From RBG-16-66-20 sp036262835 (GTDB lineage: Bacteria; Pseudomonadota; Gammaproteobacteria; Burkholderiales; SG8-39), in contig DATAID010000012.1 of the NCBI GenBank assembly GCA_036262835.1, positions 1 through 64,000 on the forward strand: a stretch of 64,000 nt of DNA, written 5' to 3'. The position numbers and the translations under genes are program-made. Below, piece by piece: positions 8,601-16,430 of the stretch. The notes beneath the pieces were generated by a model that saw only the letters and a list, made by a program, of their open reading frames with translations, did no database searches and was not told the DNA's origin. The first letter of the stretch is position 1. Every line of letters starts with the position of its first letter.

Positions 8601-8887
8601 TCGTCGGGGTCAACACCTTCCGCAACCCGCATGGCGAGCCGATCCCGCAGAAACTCGAGCTCATCCGCTCGAGCGAGGCAGAAAAGCAGTCCCAGCTCAA
8701 GCGGCTCCGGGAATTCCACAAGAAAAACGAGAAGGACTCCCCGAGGATGCTGGAGCGACTGCGCCAGGCGGTGATCCGGGACGAGAACGTCTTCGCGGTG
8801 CTGATGGACGCGGTGCAGGTCTGCTCGCTCGGCCAGATCACGCACGCCCTCTTCGAGGTCGGCGGGCAATACCGGCGCAACATGTAG
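5660..8887 (+). CDS. icmF: Fused isobutyryl-CoA mutase IcmF (B12 domain, MeaI-type G-protein, mutase)
   Basis: A 1075-residue adenosylcobalamin enzyme that interconverts isobutyryl-CoA and n-butyryl-CoA. Domains in order: B12-binding Rossmann with Asp28-x-His30 (DGHDAS; His30 should be the lower cobalt ligand), a G3E-type GTPase with Walker A GTGGSGKS (Gly204-Ser211) and NKFD (345-348), a helical linker rich in Lys/Glu (about 470-520), and the mutase barrel from about residue 540. Substrate-gate residues look like the isobutyryl type: Phe584 in RMFAGEG, where methylmalonyl-CoA mutase has Tyr89, and Gln724 in QNTCIF, where it has Arg207. The barrel His is in SGYHIAEAG. It follows the LiuR-type operator, so it is probably coregulated with leucine breakdown. 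An AT-rich patch at about 6180-6250 codes for the link between the first two domains. Confidence 0.95.
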   Translation: MTDLSESKSLRYKAKHKIRFVTAASLFDGHDASINIMRRILQASGAEVIHLGHNRSVDEVVSAALQEDVQGIAVSSYQGGHLEYFKYMVDLLKERGGEHIRVFGGGGGVIVPAEIQELQDYGVARIYSPEDGQKMGLQGMINDMLARCDFSPVDKTKLELKAGDLRSLAQVISALELGVCPPEAKKQILEKAEKHKVPVLGITGTGGSGKSSLTDELVRRFRLDQADRLKIAVLAVDPSRRKTGGALLGDRIRMNSIHGGPIYMRSLATRGSDAEIAACLPEAIAACRAAGFDLVIVETSGIGQGDAAIVKHVDCSLYVMTPEFGAASQLEKIDMLDFADFVAINKFDRRGAEDALRDVRKQLQRNRESFGQRPEEMPVFGTIAARFNDDGVTALYQEMAGKLKEKGLRLSKGLLEKKATRQSSEIHVVVPPKRARYLAEIAESIREYHRHSQAQARIARERQQLGAAKAMLGKAAPAEIDELMKEKESSLDARSRKLLETWPATVKTYSGDEHVVKVRGKELRTRLKTASLSGTQLPKVALPRYADEGEILRWRLRENLPGEFPYTAGVFHFKRENEDPTRMFAGEGDPFRTNRRFHLLSKDMPAKRLSTAFDSVTLYGFDPDERPDIYGKVGNSGVSIATLEDMKALYAGFDLCDPSTSVSMTINGPAPTILAMFFNTAIDQQVEKLGRKLTEKEQAEVKAKALCAVRGTVQADILKEDQGQNTCIFSTEFSLKVMGDIQQYFIENAVKNFYSVSISGYHIAEAGANPISQLAFTLANGFTFVEAYLARGMRVDDFAPNLSFFFSYGMDPEYTVLGRVARRIWAVAMERRYGANERSQKLKFHSQTSGRSLHAQEIAFNDIRTTLQALVSTYDNTNSLHTNAYDEAITTPTEESVRRAMAIQLILNREWGLAKNENPNQGSFVIEELTDLVEEAVLKEFEAISSRGGVLGAMETGYQRGKIQEESMLYEHKKHDGSYPIVGVNTFRNPHGEPIPQKLELIRSSEAEKQSQLKRLREFHKKNEKDSPRMLERLRQAVIRDENVFAVLMDAVQVCSLGQITHALFEVGGQYRRNM

Positions 8888-8952
8888 CTCCCCGACGGGG
8901 GCTCGTAGAAATACTTTTCCGCCGGGCTGCTCTCGGGCAGAATCGCAAGGGC

Positions 8953-9738
8953 ATGGCGTCCGTCTACCAACTGACCCCCAGAGGCAAGGACGCGATCGCC
9001 AATTCGGGCGATGCGGCGGTCCCCCTTGAATACCGGCGGCTGCTGGGCGAGATCGAGGCCGGAGGCCACGTCGATGTGATCCGCGGGCGGCTGCGCCGTT
9101 TCCCGGATCAGTTGATCGAGGAATGGCTCAAGGAGCTTGTCGAGCTGGGGATGGTCGAGCCGGGACCGGAAACGCCGCTCGACGACTTCACCTTCACCGG
9201 GGTGCGCGTGCCCATCCTGCCGCCGCTCGGCGAGGAGGACGGCAAGCGGCTCGTGAAAGCGACGGTCGTCGCCGGCGCGACGCTCCTGCGCTCGGGGTCC
9301 TTTCTGTCCGACGAGCGCATCGCCAACCTGCCGGCCTCGACCAAGCCGCCGGCCGGAACCGACATCCTGCTCGTGGAGGACGACCCCGACCAGGTTGCGC
9401 TGGCCGAGCTGCGCCTCAAGATGGCGGGCTTCCGGGTGCGCAGCGTCGAGAAAGCGAGGGCGCTTTCGCGCTTTTTGCGCGATGAAAAGCGCCCGGATCT
9501 CCTGCTCCTCGACGTGATGCTGCCCGACGGCAACGGCTTCGACATCCTCGCTCAATTGCGCGCGCGGCCCGAGTTCGCGACCCTGCCGATCGTGCTGCTT
9601 ACGGTGAAGGCCGAGCTGGGCGATATCCGCACGGGCCTCGCGCGCGGCGCGGACGGCTACATCACCAAGCCTTACAGCAAGAACCAGCTCGCCGAGGTCA
9701 TCGCGCGGGTGCTCAAGCTGCCCGTACCGGAGGCTTGA
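8953..9738 (+). CDS. Response regulator with N-terminal winged-helix-like domain and C-terminal receiver
   Basis: A 261-residue protein in an inverted arrangement. Residues 1 to about 70 look like a small winged-helix or MarR-like fold (MASVYQLTPRGKDAIAN, typical of 'transcriptional regulator' wings). From about 137 there is a complete receiver: acidic pocket in VEDDPDQ, phospho-acceptor Asp187 (LLLLDVMLPDGNG), Thr217 (LLTVK) and Lys239 (ITKPYSK). All catalytic receiver residues are present, so phosphorylation is likely. No histidine kinase is adjacent. The ATG at 8953 is preceded by GCAAGGGC, a modest ribosome site. Most DNA-binding regulators have the receiver first; this order resembles receiver proteins in some beta/gammaproteobacteria. 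Its target is unknown. Confidence 0.8.
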   Translation: MASVYQLTPRGKDAIANSGDAAVPLEYRRLLGEIEAGGHVDVIRGRLRRFPDQLIEEWLKELVELGMVEPGPETPLDDFTFTGVRVPILPPLGEEDGKRLVKATVVAGATLLRSGSFLSDERIANLPASTKPPAGTDILLVEDDPDQVALAELRLKMAGFRVRSVEKARALSRFLRDEKRPDLLLLDVMLPDGNGFDILAQLRARPEFATLPIVLLTVKAELGDIRTGLARGADGYITKPYSKNQLAEVIARVLKLPVPEA

Positions 9739-9739
9739 G

Positions 9740-10030
9740 CTAGTCTCCGCGGCCGGGCTTGCGGATGATCTTCGGGCCTTTGTGGCCGGCGGTCCGCTCG
9801 TAGGAGCCGTCGCTCGTCTTCACATACCTGGTCATGCCCAGGTCGTTCAGCTTGCTCCGGGACATGGCGAATCTGGTGTGCACGCCGACCGCGCCGATCA
9901 CGCGCTCGATGTGCGCGCCGCAGTCCGGGCATTTGCGCAGCTTCGGATCGGCGAGCTTCTGCACGATCTCGAATCCCTTTTTGCACTTGCGGCAGCCGCC
10001 CGCGGGCGCGGCATATTCGTAAAGCGGCAC
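9740..10030 (-). CDS. FmdB-family zinc-ribbon protein
   Basis: A 96-residue protein that starts with GTG after a strong GGAGGAG. It begins MPLYEY, as in the FmdB/CxxC_CxxC_SSSS family. The ribbon cysteines are CRKC (about residues 13-16) and CPDC (about 38-41). The rest is basic and ends KIIRKPGRGD. FmdB-like proteins are small putative regulators of unknown target; the name comes from the formamidase/amide operon of Methylophilus. It is last in a minus-strand run after the XRE regulator and ends 1 base from the convergent response regulator. Confidence 0.82.
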   Translation of the reverse strand: MPLYEYAAPAGGCRKCKKGFEIVQKLADPKLRKCPDCGAHIERVIGAVGVHTRFAMSRSKLNDLGMTRYVKTSDGSYERTAGHKGPKIIRKPGRGD

Positions 10031-10053
10031 GGAATCTCCTCCGAGCGGAGATT

Positions 10054-10806
10054 CTAGCCCCTCGCCTTCGCCGTGTCGGTCCCGGTGCGCAGGGTATCGA
10101 CGATTGAAATCGACCAGGGACGCGCGGCGAGCAGCACGCCGAGCGCGATGCGGCGCTTGGCCGGCGCGGCCGCGTCGGCTTCGACGAGCTCGTTGATCTC
10201 GGCTGCGACGCGCTCCAGGCGCCGCTTGACGACGACGGCCGACTCGTTGGTGAGCTCGAGCGCCTCGAAGTGGAACGCGTCCACCGGTGAATCGAAGCGC
10301 GCGCGCATGAACTCGGTGATGACCCGCAGGCCGTACGCCTTGCGCAGCGGCCCGCCGCGGCGCCAGACGTAGTGCTTGGGCGCCTTCAGGCGCGCGAGGT
10401 TGCCCGGGCGCCAGTCGATCAACCCGAGCCGGTCCAGGCGCGCATAGCAGGTCGTCAGCTGCGCCGCGCTGAGCCGGAACTCCGCGGCGATCTCGTCGAA
10501 GCGCCACTCGTTGGTGATCAGCCAGAAGATGGAGAAAAGCCGGGCGTCTTTGGCGAGCGCAGCCTCCTGTTCGTGCGTGAGCTCGCCGATCGCGCCGTTC
10601 GCGCCGCGGCTCAGCTTCGCGACTTCATAGAAATCCATCTCGAGCACGCGCAGCACCTGCTCGAGCCGCTCGAGCGTGAAGCTGTGCTCGGAGAAAAGCC
10701 GCTTGACCGTCGGGGTGGAGAGGTGGAGCTTCCTGGCGAGCTCCGCGTAGGTCATGCCGCGCGCCTTGAGCACTTTCTTCAAGGTCTCGACGATCTCGCG
10801 CGTCAC
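10054..10806 (-). CDS. XRE-family helix-turn-helix regulator with a long C-terminal region
   Basis: A 250-residue protein. Residues about 5-60 form a Cro/C1-type HTH (TYAELARKLHLSTPTVKRLF). A second HTH-like stretch lies near residues 104-135 (FDEIAAEFRLSAAQLTTCYARL), followed by a C-terminal region of unknown fold. It resembles a family of chromosomally encoded beta/gammaproteobacterial regulators rather than a phage repressor. It lies between a Bug gene (20 bases upstream) and the FmdB gene, probably on one minus-strand transcript from the alpha/beta hydrolase. It may control that transcript; this is inference. Confidence 0.8.
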   Translation of the reverse strand: MTREIVETLKKVLKARGMTYAELARKLHLSTPTVKRLFSEHSFTLERLEQVLRVLEMDFYEVAKLSRGANGAIGELTHEQEAALAKDARLFSIFWLITNEWRFDEIAAEFRLSAAQLTTCYARLDRLGLIDWRPGNLARLKAPKHYVWRRGGPLRKAYGLRVITEFMRARFDSPVDAFHFEALELTNESAVVVKRRLERVAAEINELVEADAAAPAKRRIALGVLLAARPWSISIVDTLRTGTDTAKARG

Positions 10807-10825
10807 GCGTCGCCTCCCCAGGCGT

Positions 10826-11782
10826 TCAGTTCACGGTGGCACCCGTAGCGCGCACCACCTTGCCCCACTTGTCGGACTCGGCGCGCACGAAAGCGCCGAA
10901 CTCCTCGGCGCCCGAAAGGCTGACCTCCACCCCGGTCGCCGCCATCTGCGCTTTCGCTGCCGCCTGCGAGAGGACTCTACCAACTTCCGTCTCAAGCCTT
11001 GTCAGGATTTCCCTAGAGGTGCCCGCCGGTGCGAAAAGGCCCATCCAGATGGTTGCCTCGTAGCCGGGTACGCCCGCCTCATCGAGCGTCGGTACGTCCG
11101 GAAGCTCCGCCGAGCGCTTGCGGGTAGTCACCGCGAGCGCGCGCAGACGGCCCGCTTTCAAGTGAGGCAGCGCGTTCGGCGTGCCGACGAAGCCCAGCTT
11201 GACCTGGCCGCCGGCGAGATCCTGCATCGCCTGGCCGCTACCCTTGTATGGGACGTGGTTGAGCTGGACGTGCGCGAGCGCGCAAAAGAGCGCGGCGACC
11301 AGGTGCTGCGAGCTGCCGTTGCCCGAGGAGACGTAGTCGATTTTGCCGGGCTGCGCGCGCGCGAGCGAGATCAGGTCGGCGACCGTCTTCGCACCGAGGC
11401 TCGGATGAACCAGTAGCACGTAGGGCCCTTCGCCCAGCTTCGTTACCGGCGCGAAATCCCTGAACGGGTCGTACGGGAGCCTGCGATAGAGATTGGCGCT
11501 GATCACATGGGTGGTGGAGGTGATCATCAGCGTGTAGCCGTCGGGCTTCGCTTTGGCCACCGAGTCGGCGCCGATCGTCGAGCCCGCGCCGGGCTTGTTG
11601 TCGACGACGACCGGTTGGCCGAGCGCCTCCGAGAGCTTCGCTGCGATGAGGCGGCCGGGGACGTCGACCAGGCCGCCGGCCGAAAAGGGAATGACCAGAT
11701 GGATCGGGCGCGACGGGTAGGGCTGCGCCCAGGCGCAGAGGGAAAAAGCTCCCGCGCAGAAGAAAAGCCAGCGCCGCCTCAT
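10826..11782 (-). CDS. Bug/TctC-family periplasmic solute-binding protein
   Basis: A 318-residue exported binding protein. It has a signal peptide (MRRRWLFFCAGAFSLCAWAQ, cut after Ala18 or Ala-Gln), then YPSRPIHLVIPFSAGG and VDNKPGAGS, the TTT receptor signatures. The ATG at 11782 overlaps the stop of the alpha/beta hydrolase (ATGA), so the two are translationally coupled. It is the second Bug protein of the window and also has no TctAB partner here. The paired hydrolase suggests an ester or carboxylate ligand, by context only. Confidence 0.93.
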   Translation of the reverse strand: MRRRWLFFCAGAFSLCAWAQPYPSRPIHLVIPFSAGGLVDVPGRLIAAKLSEALGQPVVVDNKPGAGSTIGADSVAKAKPDGYTLMITSTTHVISANLYRRLPYDPFRDFAPVTKLGEGPYVLLVHPSLGAKTVADLISLARAQPGKIDYVSSGNGSSQHLVAALFCALAHVQLNHVPYKGSGQAMQDLAGGQVKLGFVGTPNALPHLKAGRLRALAVTTRKRSAELPDVPTLDEAGVPGYEATIWMGLFAPAGTSREILTRLETEVGRVLSQAAAKAQMAATGVEVSLSGAEEFGAFVRAESDKWGKVVRATGATVN

Positions 11783-12669
11783 CCGCGGTACACCGGCTCG
11801 GGCTGGCTGAAGAACGCGTGCAGGATGTGATAGACCATCAAATAGTTCTTCTGCTGGAAGCTCGCGTGCGAGATGCCGGGCATCACGCAGAACTGCTTGT
11901 CCGGGTTGGGCAGGCGCTTGAAGAACTCGATCAGGTCGTCGAAGCCCGCGATGCCGTCCCACTGGCCGCGCATGACGACGGTCGGCACCATGAGTTGCGC
12001 CGGATCGACGAGCGGGAGCTTCGAGCACATGTCGACGTACGTACCCGTCGGTACCGAATCGTCGAGGGAGAGGATCGCCGTGGCGAAGGCGTCGATGGTC
12101 GCCGCGTCGGCCGTGCCGGGGTGGTCCCGCGCGAAGATGCTCTGCACGAAGGCCTGGTCGATCGGGCGGCGGTTCTTCGCTTTCCATTCGGGAAGCTTTT
12201 TCTTGCGCTCGGCGAGCGTCGGGCTGCCTTCGCCTGTCCAGACGAACGCATCCAGGGCGAGACGCGCCACGCGTTCGGGATGTTTCTGGGTAAAAAGCGC
12301 GGCTTTCAACGCGCCTGAGGAGATTCCATAGACCAAAACCTTCTTGCCGATGAATTCAGTGGCGGCCGCGAGGTCCTCTGCACCATTGGCGATATCGAAG
12401 TTGATCGGCCGGTGCTTGTCGGAGCGCCCGTAACCCTCGTTGTCCAGCGTCCAGCACTCGAAGCCGCGCGCCGCAAACCAGTCCATGACCGAGGAGTCGG
12501 GGCGACCCGGCACTTCGAGGTCGAAGGTGGGCTGCGAGGCCATCGAGGACCCGTGCACGAAAAGAATCGTGCCCTTCGCGGGCGCGGCGGCGGCGTTCTT
12601 CTGCCAGAGGAACAGGCGAACCTCGCCCTCTGGCACCTTTTTACTCGTCCAATGCTCGTGTCCGGTCAT
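11779..12669 (-). CDS. Alpha/beta-fold hydrolase
   Basis: A 296-residue cytoplasmic hydrolase. It has an oxyanion-side HGSS (LFVHGSSMA), a nucleophile elbow GISSG with Ser117, and a catalytic His in the C-terminal MPGISHASF; an acid probably lies in VMRGQWDGI. I chose the ATG at 12669 (MTGHEHWTSKK) because upstream codons would run into the divergent promoter region. The substrate is unknown, although esters or C-C bonds of the meta-cleavage type are possible for this fold. It heads the minus-strand run hydrolase, Bug, XRE, FmdB, and is divergent from the acyl-CoA synthetase gene with 58 bases between starts. Confidence 0.87.
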   Translation of the reverse strand: MTGHEHWTSKKVPEGEVRLFLWQKNAAAAPAKGTILFVHGSSMASQPTFDLEVPGRPDSSVMDWFAARGFECWTLDNEGYGRSDKHRPINFDIANGAEDLAAATEFIGKKVLVYGISSGALKAALFTQKHPERVARLALDAFVWTGEGSPTLAERKKKLPEWKAKNRRPIDQAFVQSIFARDHPGTADAATIDAFATAILSLDDSVPTGTYVDMCSKLPLVDPAQLMVPTVVMRGQWDGIAGFDDLIEFFKRLPNPDKQFCVMPGISHASFQQKNYLMVYHILHAFFSQPEPVYRG

Positions 12670-12727
12670 GGGGCAATTATCCTGTGTAAGAATACGGCGC
12701 GCGTTAAGTCCTTGGAGGAGGACAGGA
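12670..12727. promoter_or_regulatory. Divergent intergenic promoter region
   Basis: These 58 bases separate the minus-strand hydrolase and the plus-strand synthetase starts, and must hold signals for both. The middle is AT-rich (CAATTATCCTGTGTAAGAAT) against a very GC-rich background. GGAGGAGGACAG directly precedes the synthetase ATG. I cannot assign individual -35 and -10 boxes with certainty. Confidence 0.4.
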
Positions 12728-14698
12728 ATGTCGGAAGACCTGACGGGTCTGGATACGTTTCCCAAGCTCCTGATGCACCACGCCAAGGTGCGCCCGGAGC
12801 GTCCTGCCATCCGCGAGAAGGATCTCGGCATCTGGCAAACATGGAGCTGGGGCCGCTTTGCCGAGGAGACGCGCGCGCTGGCCGCGGCGCTCGCCGCGCA
12901 GGGCCTCAAGCGCGGCGATCACATGGCGCTCGTGGGCGACAACCGCCCGCGCCTCTACGCCATGATGTGCGCGATCCAGTGCCTGGGCGCCGTGCCGGTG
13001 CCGCTCTACCAGGACGCGGTCGCGGCGGAAATGGCGTTTCCGATCCAGAACGCGCTCATCACGCACGCGCTCGCCGAAGACCAGGAGCAGGTCGACAAGC
13101 TGCTCGAGATCCTGCCGCAGTGCCCGACGCTCGCACACATCTATTTCGACGATGCGCGCGGCCTGCGCAACTACGCGCAGCCGCAACTGATGAGCTACGA
13201 GAAGCTGCTCGAGCTCGGGCGCGATGCGCTCAAGCGCGACCCCGCGGCTCTCGACGCCGAAATCGCCAAGGGCCGCGGCGAGGACGCGGCGGCGATGCTT
13301 TTCACCTCCGGCACGACGGGCGTGCCGAAAGGCGTCGTGCTCACGCAGCACGGCTTGATCGACCGCTCGATCGCCGCCGCCGAGCTCGAGTCGCTCGGCG
13401 AGTCGGACGTCGTGCTCGCCTACCTGCCCCCCGCCTGGGTCGGCCAATTCATCTTTTCGCTCGCGCAGCCGATGGTGACCGGCTACTGCATCTGCTGCCC
13501 CGAATCGGCCGAGACCGTGATGAGCGACATGCGCGAGATCGGGCCCACTTACTACTTCGCGCCGCCGCGCGTGCTGGAGGCGCTCCTCACCCAGGTGTCG
13601 ATCCGCATGGAGGACGCGAGCCGCTTGAAGCGCGCCATGTACCGCTACTTCATGGCGGTGGCGCGCAGTGTGGGCGGCGCGCTCCTCGACGGCCGCCCGG
13701 TCGGGCTGCTCGACCGGCTGCTCTATCGCGCGGGCGATCTCCTCGTCTACGGGCCGCTCAGGAACGTCCTTGGCATGAGCCGCGTGCGCATCGCCTATAC
13801 CGCGGGCGAGGCGATCGGACCGGATCTTTTCCGCTTTTACCGCTCGATCGGCATCAATTTGAAGCAGCTCTACGGCTCGACCGAGACGAGCGTCTTTGTC
13901 TGCATTCAGCCCGACGGCCAGGTAAAAGCCGACACCGCCGGCCCGCCGGTAAAGGGCGTGGAGCTGCGCTTTACGCCGGAGCGCGAGCTGCTCATCCGCT
14001 CGCCGGGGCTTTTCAAGGAGTACTACAAGAACCCGCAGGCGACCGCGGAAGTGAAGGACGCGCAGGGCTGGTTCCATACGGGCGACGCGGGCTACGTCGA
14101 CGCCGACGGGCACCTGAAGATCATCGACCGGGTGAAGGACGTGGGCAAGCTCGGCGCGGGGCCAAATGCGGGGACGCTCTTCGCGCCGAAGTACCTCGAA
14201 AACAAGCTCAAGTTCTTCCCTTACGTGAAGGAAGCGGTCGCCTTCGGCCATGAGCGCGACAAGGTGTGCGCCTTCATCAACATGGACATGGAGGCGGTCG
14301 GCAACTGGGCCGAGAAGCGCAATCTCGCCTACTCGGGCTATGTGGACCTCGCCTCCCGCGAGGAAGTGGGAGAGCTTATCCGCGAATGCGTCGAGCAGGT
14401 CAACGCCGACCTCGCGGCCGACCCGGAGCTCGCCGGCTCGCAGATCCACCGCTTCCTCATCCTGCACAAGGAGCTCGACGCCGATGATGGAGAACTGACT
14501 CGCACGCGCAAGGTGCGACGGCGTCATGTGGCAGAAAAGTATTTGCCGCTCGTCGAGGCGCTCTACAACGGCGCGAAGAGCGCCCACATCGAGGTGCAGG
14601 TGCGCTACGAGGACGGACGCACCGGGATGGTGTCCGCGGACCTCGCGATCCGCGACGCGCGGATCTTCGCGCCCGCCGCGGCGAAGCGGGCGGCCTGA
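12728..14698 (+). CDS. AMP-binding long-chain acyl-CoA-synthetase-like protein (transporter cluster 1)
   Basis: A 656-residue member of the ANL adenylating superfamily. P-loop LFTSGTTGVPKG is near residues 195-206, YGSTE (adenine site) near 385-389, and GWFHTGDAGY with the hinge region IIDRVKD follow. Overall it resembles FadD15/long-chain ligases (YPLPLYQ-like VPVPLYQD early on). It would form an acyl-AMP and then an acyl-CoA. The start has an ideal GGAGGAGG. The stop is 2 bases before the LivG-type ATPase, so it opens the transporter operon. A ligase in a LIV-type operon suggests that the imported compound is a carboxylic acid trapped as its CoA ester. A paralogue sits in the same setting at 25746-27674. 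Confidence 0.9.
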   Translation: MSEDLTGLDTFPKLLMHHAKVRPERPAIREKDLGIWQTWSWGRFAEETRALAAALAAQGLKRGDHMALVGDNRPRLYAMMCAIQCLGAVPVPLYQDAVAAEMAFPIQNALITHALAEDQEQVDKLLEILPQCPTLAHIYFDDARGLRNYAQPQLMSYEKLLELGRDALKRDPAALDAEIAKGRGEDAAAMLFTSGTTGVPKGVVLTQHGLIDRSIAAAELESLGESDVVLAYLPPAWVGQFIFSLAQPMVTGYCICCPESAETVMSDMREIGPTYYFAPPRVLEALLTQVSIRMEDASRLKRAMYRYFMAVARSVGGALLDGRPVGLLDRLLYRAGDLLVYGPLRNVLGMSRVRIAYTAGEAIGPDLFRFYRSIGINLKQLYGSTETSVFVCIQPDGQVKADTAGPPVKGVELRFTPERELLIRSPGLFKEYYKNPQATAEVKDAQGWFHTGDAGYVDADGHLKIIDRVKDVGKLGAGPNAGTLFAPKYLENKLKFFPYVKEAVAFGHERDKVCAFINMDMEAVGNWAEKRNLAYSGYVDLASREEVGELIRECVEQVNADLAADPELAGSQIHRFLILHKELDADDGELTRTRKVRRRHVAEKYLPLVEALYNGAKSAHIEVQVRYEDGRTGMVSADLAIRDARIFAPAAAKRAA

Positions 14699-14700
14699 CG

Positions 14701-15528
14701 ATGCGGGAAACCGAAATGACCGAAGGCCGGCTGCAGGCCGCGGAGCGCGCCCATCGCATCGGCGGGGTGATCCTCGCCGTCGAGAGCGTGTCGCTCTCCT
14801 TCGGCGGCGTCAAAGCGCTCTCCGAGGTGTCCTTCGACGTGCGCGAGCACGAGGTGCGCGCCATCATCGGCCCCAACGGCGCCGGCAAGAGCTCGATGCT
14901 GAACGTGATCAACGGCGTCTACCACCCGCAGAAAGGCACGATCCGCCTGCAGGGCCGCGAGTTCAACGACATGGATTCGCACGAGGCTGCGAAGATGGGC
15001 ATCGCGCGCACGTTCCAGAACATCGCCCTCTTCAAGGGCATGACGGTGCTCGACAACGTCATGACCGGCCGCAACCTCAAGATGCGCGCCTCCTTCCTCG
15101 AGCAGGCCCTCTGGTACGGGCGCGCGCGCCGCGAGGAGCTCGAGCATCGCCGGGCGGTCGAGGAGGTGATCGATTTCCTCGAGATCCAGCACATCCGCAA
15201 GACGCCCGTGGCGCGGCTGCCCTACGGGCTGCAGAAGCGCGTCGAGCTTGCGCGCGCGCTCGCGGCCGAGCCGAAGCTCCTCCTTCTCGACGAGCCCATG
15301 GCGGGCATGAACCTCGAGGAGAAGCAGGACATGTGCCGCTTCATCCTCGACGTGAACGACCACTACGGCACGACCATCGTGCTGATCGAGCACGATATGG
15401 GCGTCGTCATGGACATTTCCGACCGTGTGGTCGTGCTCGACTACGGGCGCAAGATCGGCGATGGCACGCCCGAAGAGGTGCGCGGCAACCAGGCGGTGAT
15501 CGACGCCTACCTTGGCGTGGCGCGCTGA
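14701..15528 (+). CDS. LIV-type ABC transporter ATP-binding protein (LivG-like, cluster 1)
   Basis: A 275-residue ATPase. Walker A GPNGAGKSS starts at Gly57, the Q-loop region carries the LivG marker ARTFQNIALF, the signature is degenerate (LPYGLQKRVELARAL in place of LSGGQ), and Walker B is LLLLDEPMAG followed by the switch His in IEHDMG. The LPYGLQK signature is typical of this acyl-CoA-synthetase-linked LivG branch. The protein has about 25 extra N-terminal residues before the usual ILAVESVSLSFGG. The stop overlaps the next start (TGATG). It energises uptake at the inner membrane together with the LivF-like partner. Confidence 0.93.
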   Translation: MRETEMTEGRLQAAERAHRIGGVILAVESVSLSFGGVKALSEVSFDVREHEVRAIIGPNGAGKSSMLNVINGVYHPQKGTIRLQGREFNDMDSHEAAKMGIARTFQNIALFKGMTVLDNVMTGRNLKMRASFLEQALWYGRARREELEHRRAVEEVIDFLEIQHIRKTPVARLPYGLQKRVELARALAAEPKLLLLDEPMAGMNLEEKQDMCRFILDVNDHYGTTIVLIEHDMGVVMDISDRVVVLDYGRKIGDGTPEEVRGNQAVIDAYLGVAR

Positions 15529-16427
15529 TGAACGTGAGCTTCTTCTTCGAGGTGCTCGCCGGCGGCCTGCTCGCCGGGGTCATGTATTCGCTCGTCGCCC
15601 TCGGCTTCGTGCTCATCTACAAGGCCTCGGGCGTCTTCAACTATGCGCAAGGCTCGCTCGTGTTCCTCGCCGCGCTCTGCTTTGTCTCGATGCTCGAGGG
15701 CGGCGTCAATTTCTGGCTTGCGATCCTGATCACGCTCGCGGTGATGGTGGTGCTCGGCGTCGTGATCGAGCGGGTCGTGCTGCGGCCGCTCGTCAATCAG
15801 CCGCAGATCACGCTCTTCATGGCGACGATCGGGCTCTCGTTCGTCCTCGAAGGCATCTCGCAGATCATCTGGGGCTCGCAGCCGCACGGCCTGGAGCTCG
15901 GCATCCAGGACGTGCCGATGGAATGGCTCTCCGAGAAGACGAACATCAACATCAGCCAGTTCGACCTGTTCGCGGCGCTGGTGGCCGGCGTGCTCGTCGC
16001 CGCGCTCGCGGTGTTCTTCCACAAGACGCGGGTCGGGCGCGCGCTACGCGCAGTCGCGGACGACCATCAGGCGGCGCTCTCGGTCGGGATTCCGCTGCAG
16101 CACATTTGGACGATCGTGTGGGCGGTGGCGGGTTTCGTCGCCCTTGTCGCCGGCCTCATGTGGGGCGCGCGCAACGGCGTGCAGTACGCGCTCACGTTCG
16201 TGGCGCTCAAGGCGCTGCCCGTGCTGATCCTCGGCGGCTTCGAGTCGATTCCCGGGGCGATCGTCGGCGGCCTCATCATCGGCGCCTCCGAGAAAATGGC
16301 CGAGGTCTACCTCGGGCCCGCCGTCGGCGGCGGCATCGAGTCCTGGTTCCCCTACGTGCTCGCGCTCGCGTTCCTGCTCGTGCGACCGCAGGGACTCTTT
16401 GGCGAAAAGATCATCGACAGGGTCTAG
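15528..16427 (+). CDS. LIV-type ABC transporter permease (LivH-like, cluster 1)
   Basis: A 299-residue polytopic membrane protein with about eight hydrophobic helices. It opens with GLLAGVMYSLVALGFVLIYKASGVFNYAQG, split here only as motifs: LVALGFVLIYKAS and NFAQG-like NYAQG, the LivH family signature. A second family block is GARNGVQYALTFVALKALPVLILGG, of which ALPVLILGG is the conserved EAA-like region contacting the ATPases. Translation starts within the LivG-like stop. It forms the heterodimeric channel with the LivM-like permease downstream. Confidence 0.93.
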   Translation: MNVSFFFEVLAGGLLAGVMYSLVALGFVLIYKASGVFNYAQGSLVFLAALCFVSMLEGGVNFWLAILITLAVMVVLGVVIERVVLRPLVNQPQITLFMATIGLSFVLEGISQIIWGSQPHGLELGIQDVPMEWLSEKTNINISQFDLFAALVAGVLVAALAVFFHKTRVGRALRAVADDHQAALSVGIPLQHIWTIVWAVAGFVALVAGLMWGARNGVQYALTFVALKALPVLILGGFESIPGAIVGGLIIGASEKMAEVYLGPAVGGGIESWFPYVLALAFLLVRPQGLFGEKIIDRV

Positions 16428-16430
16428 CGC

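Noticed and set aside
6890..8869. A very long open frame (about 660 codons) antisense to icmF, and many like it elsewhere
   Set aside because: Such frames mirror strong codon bias in GC-rich genes. Their products are Arg/Ala/His-rich with no recognisable fold, and the sense genes are certain.
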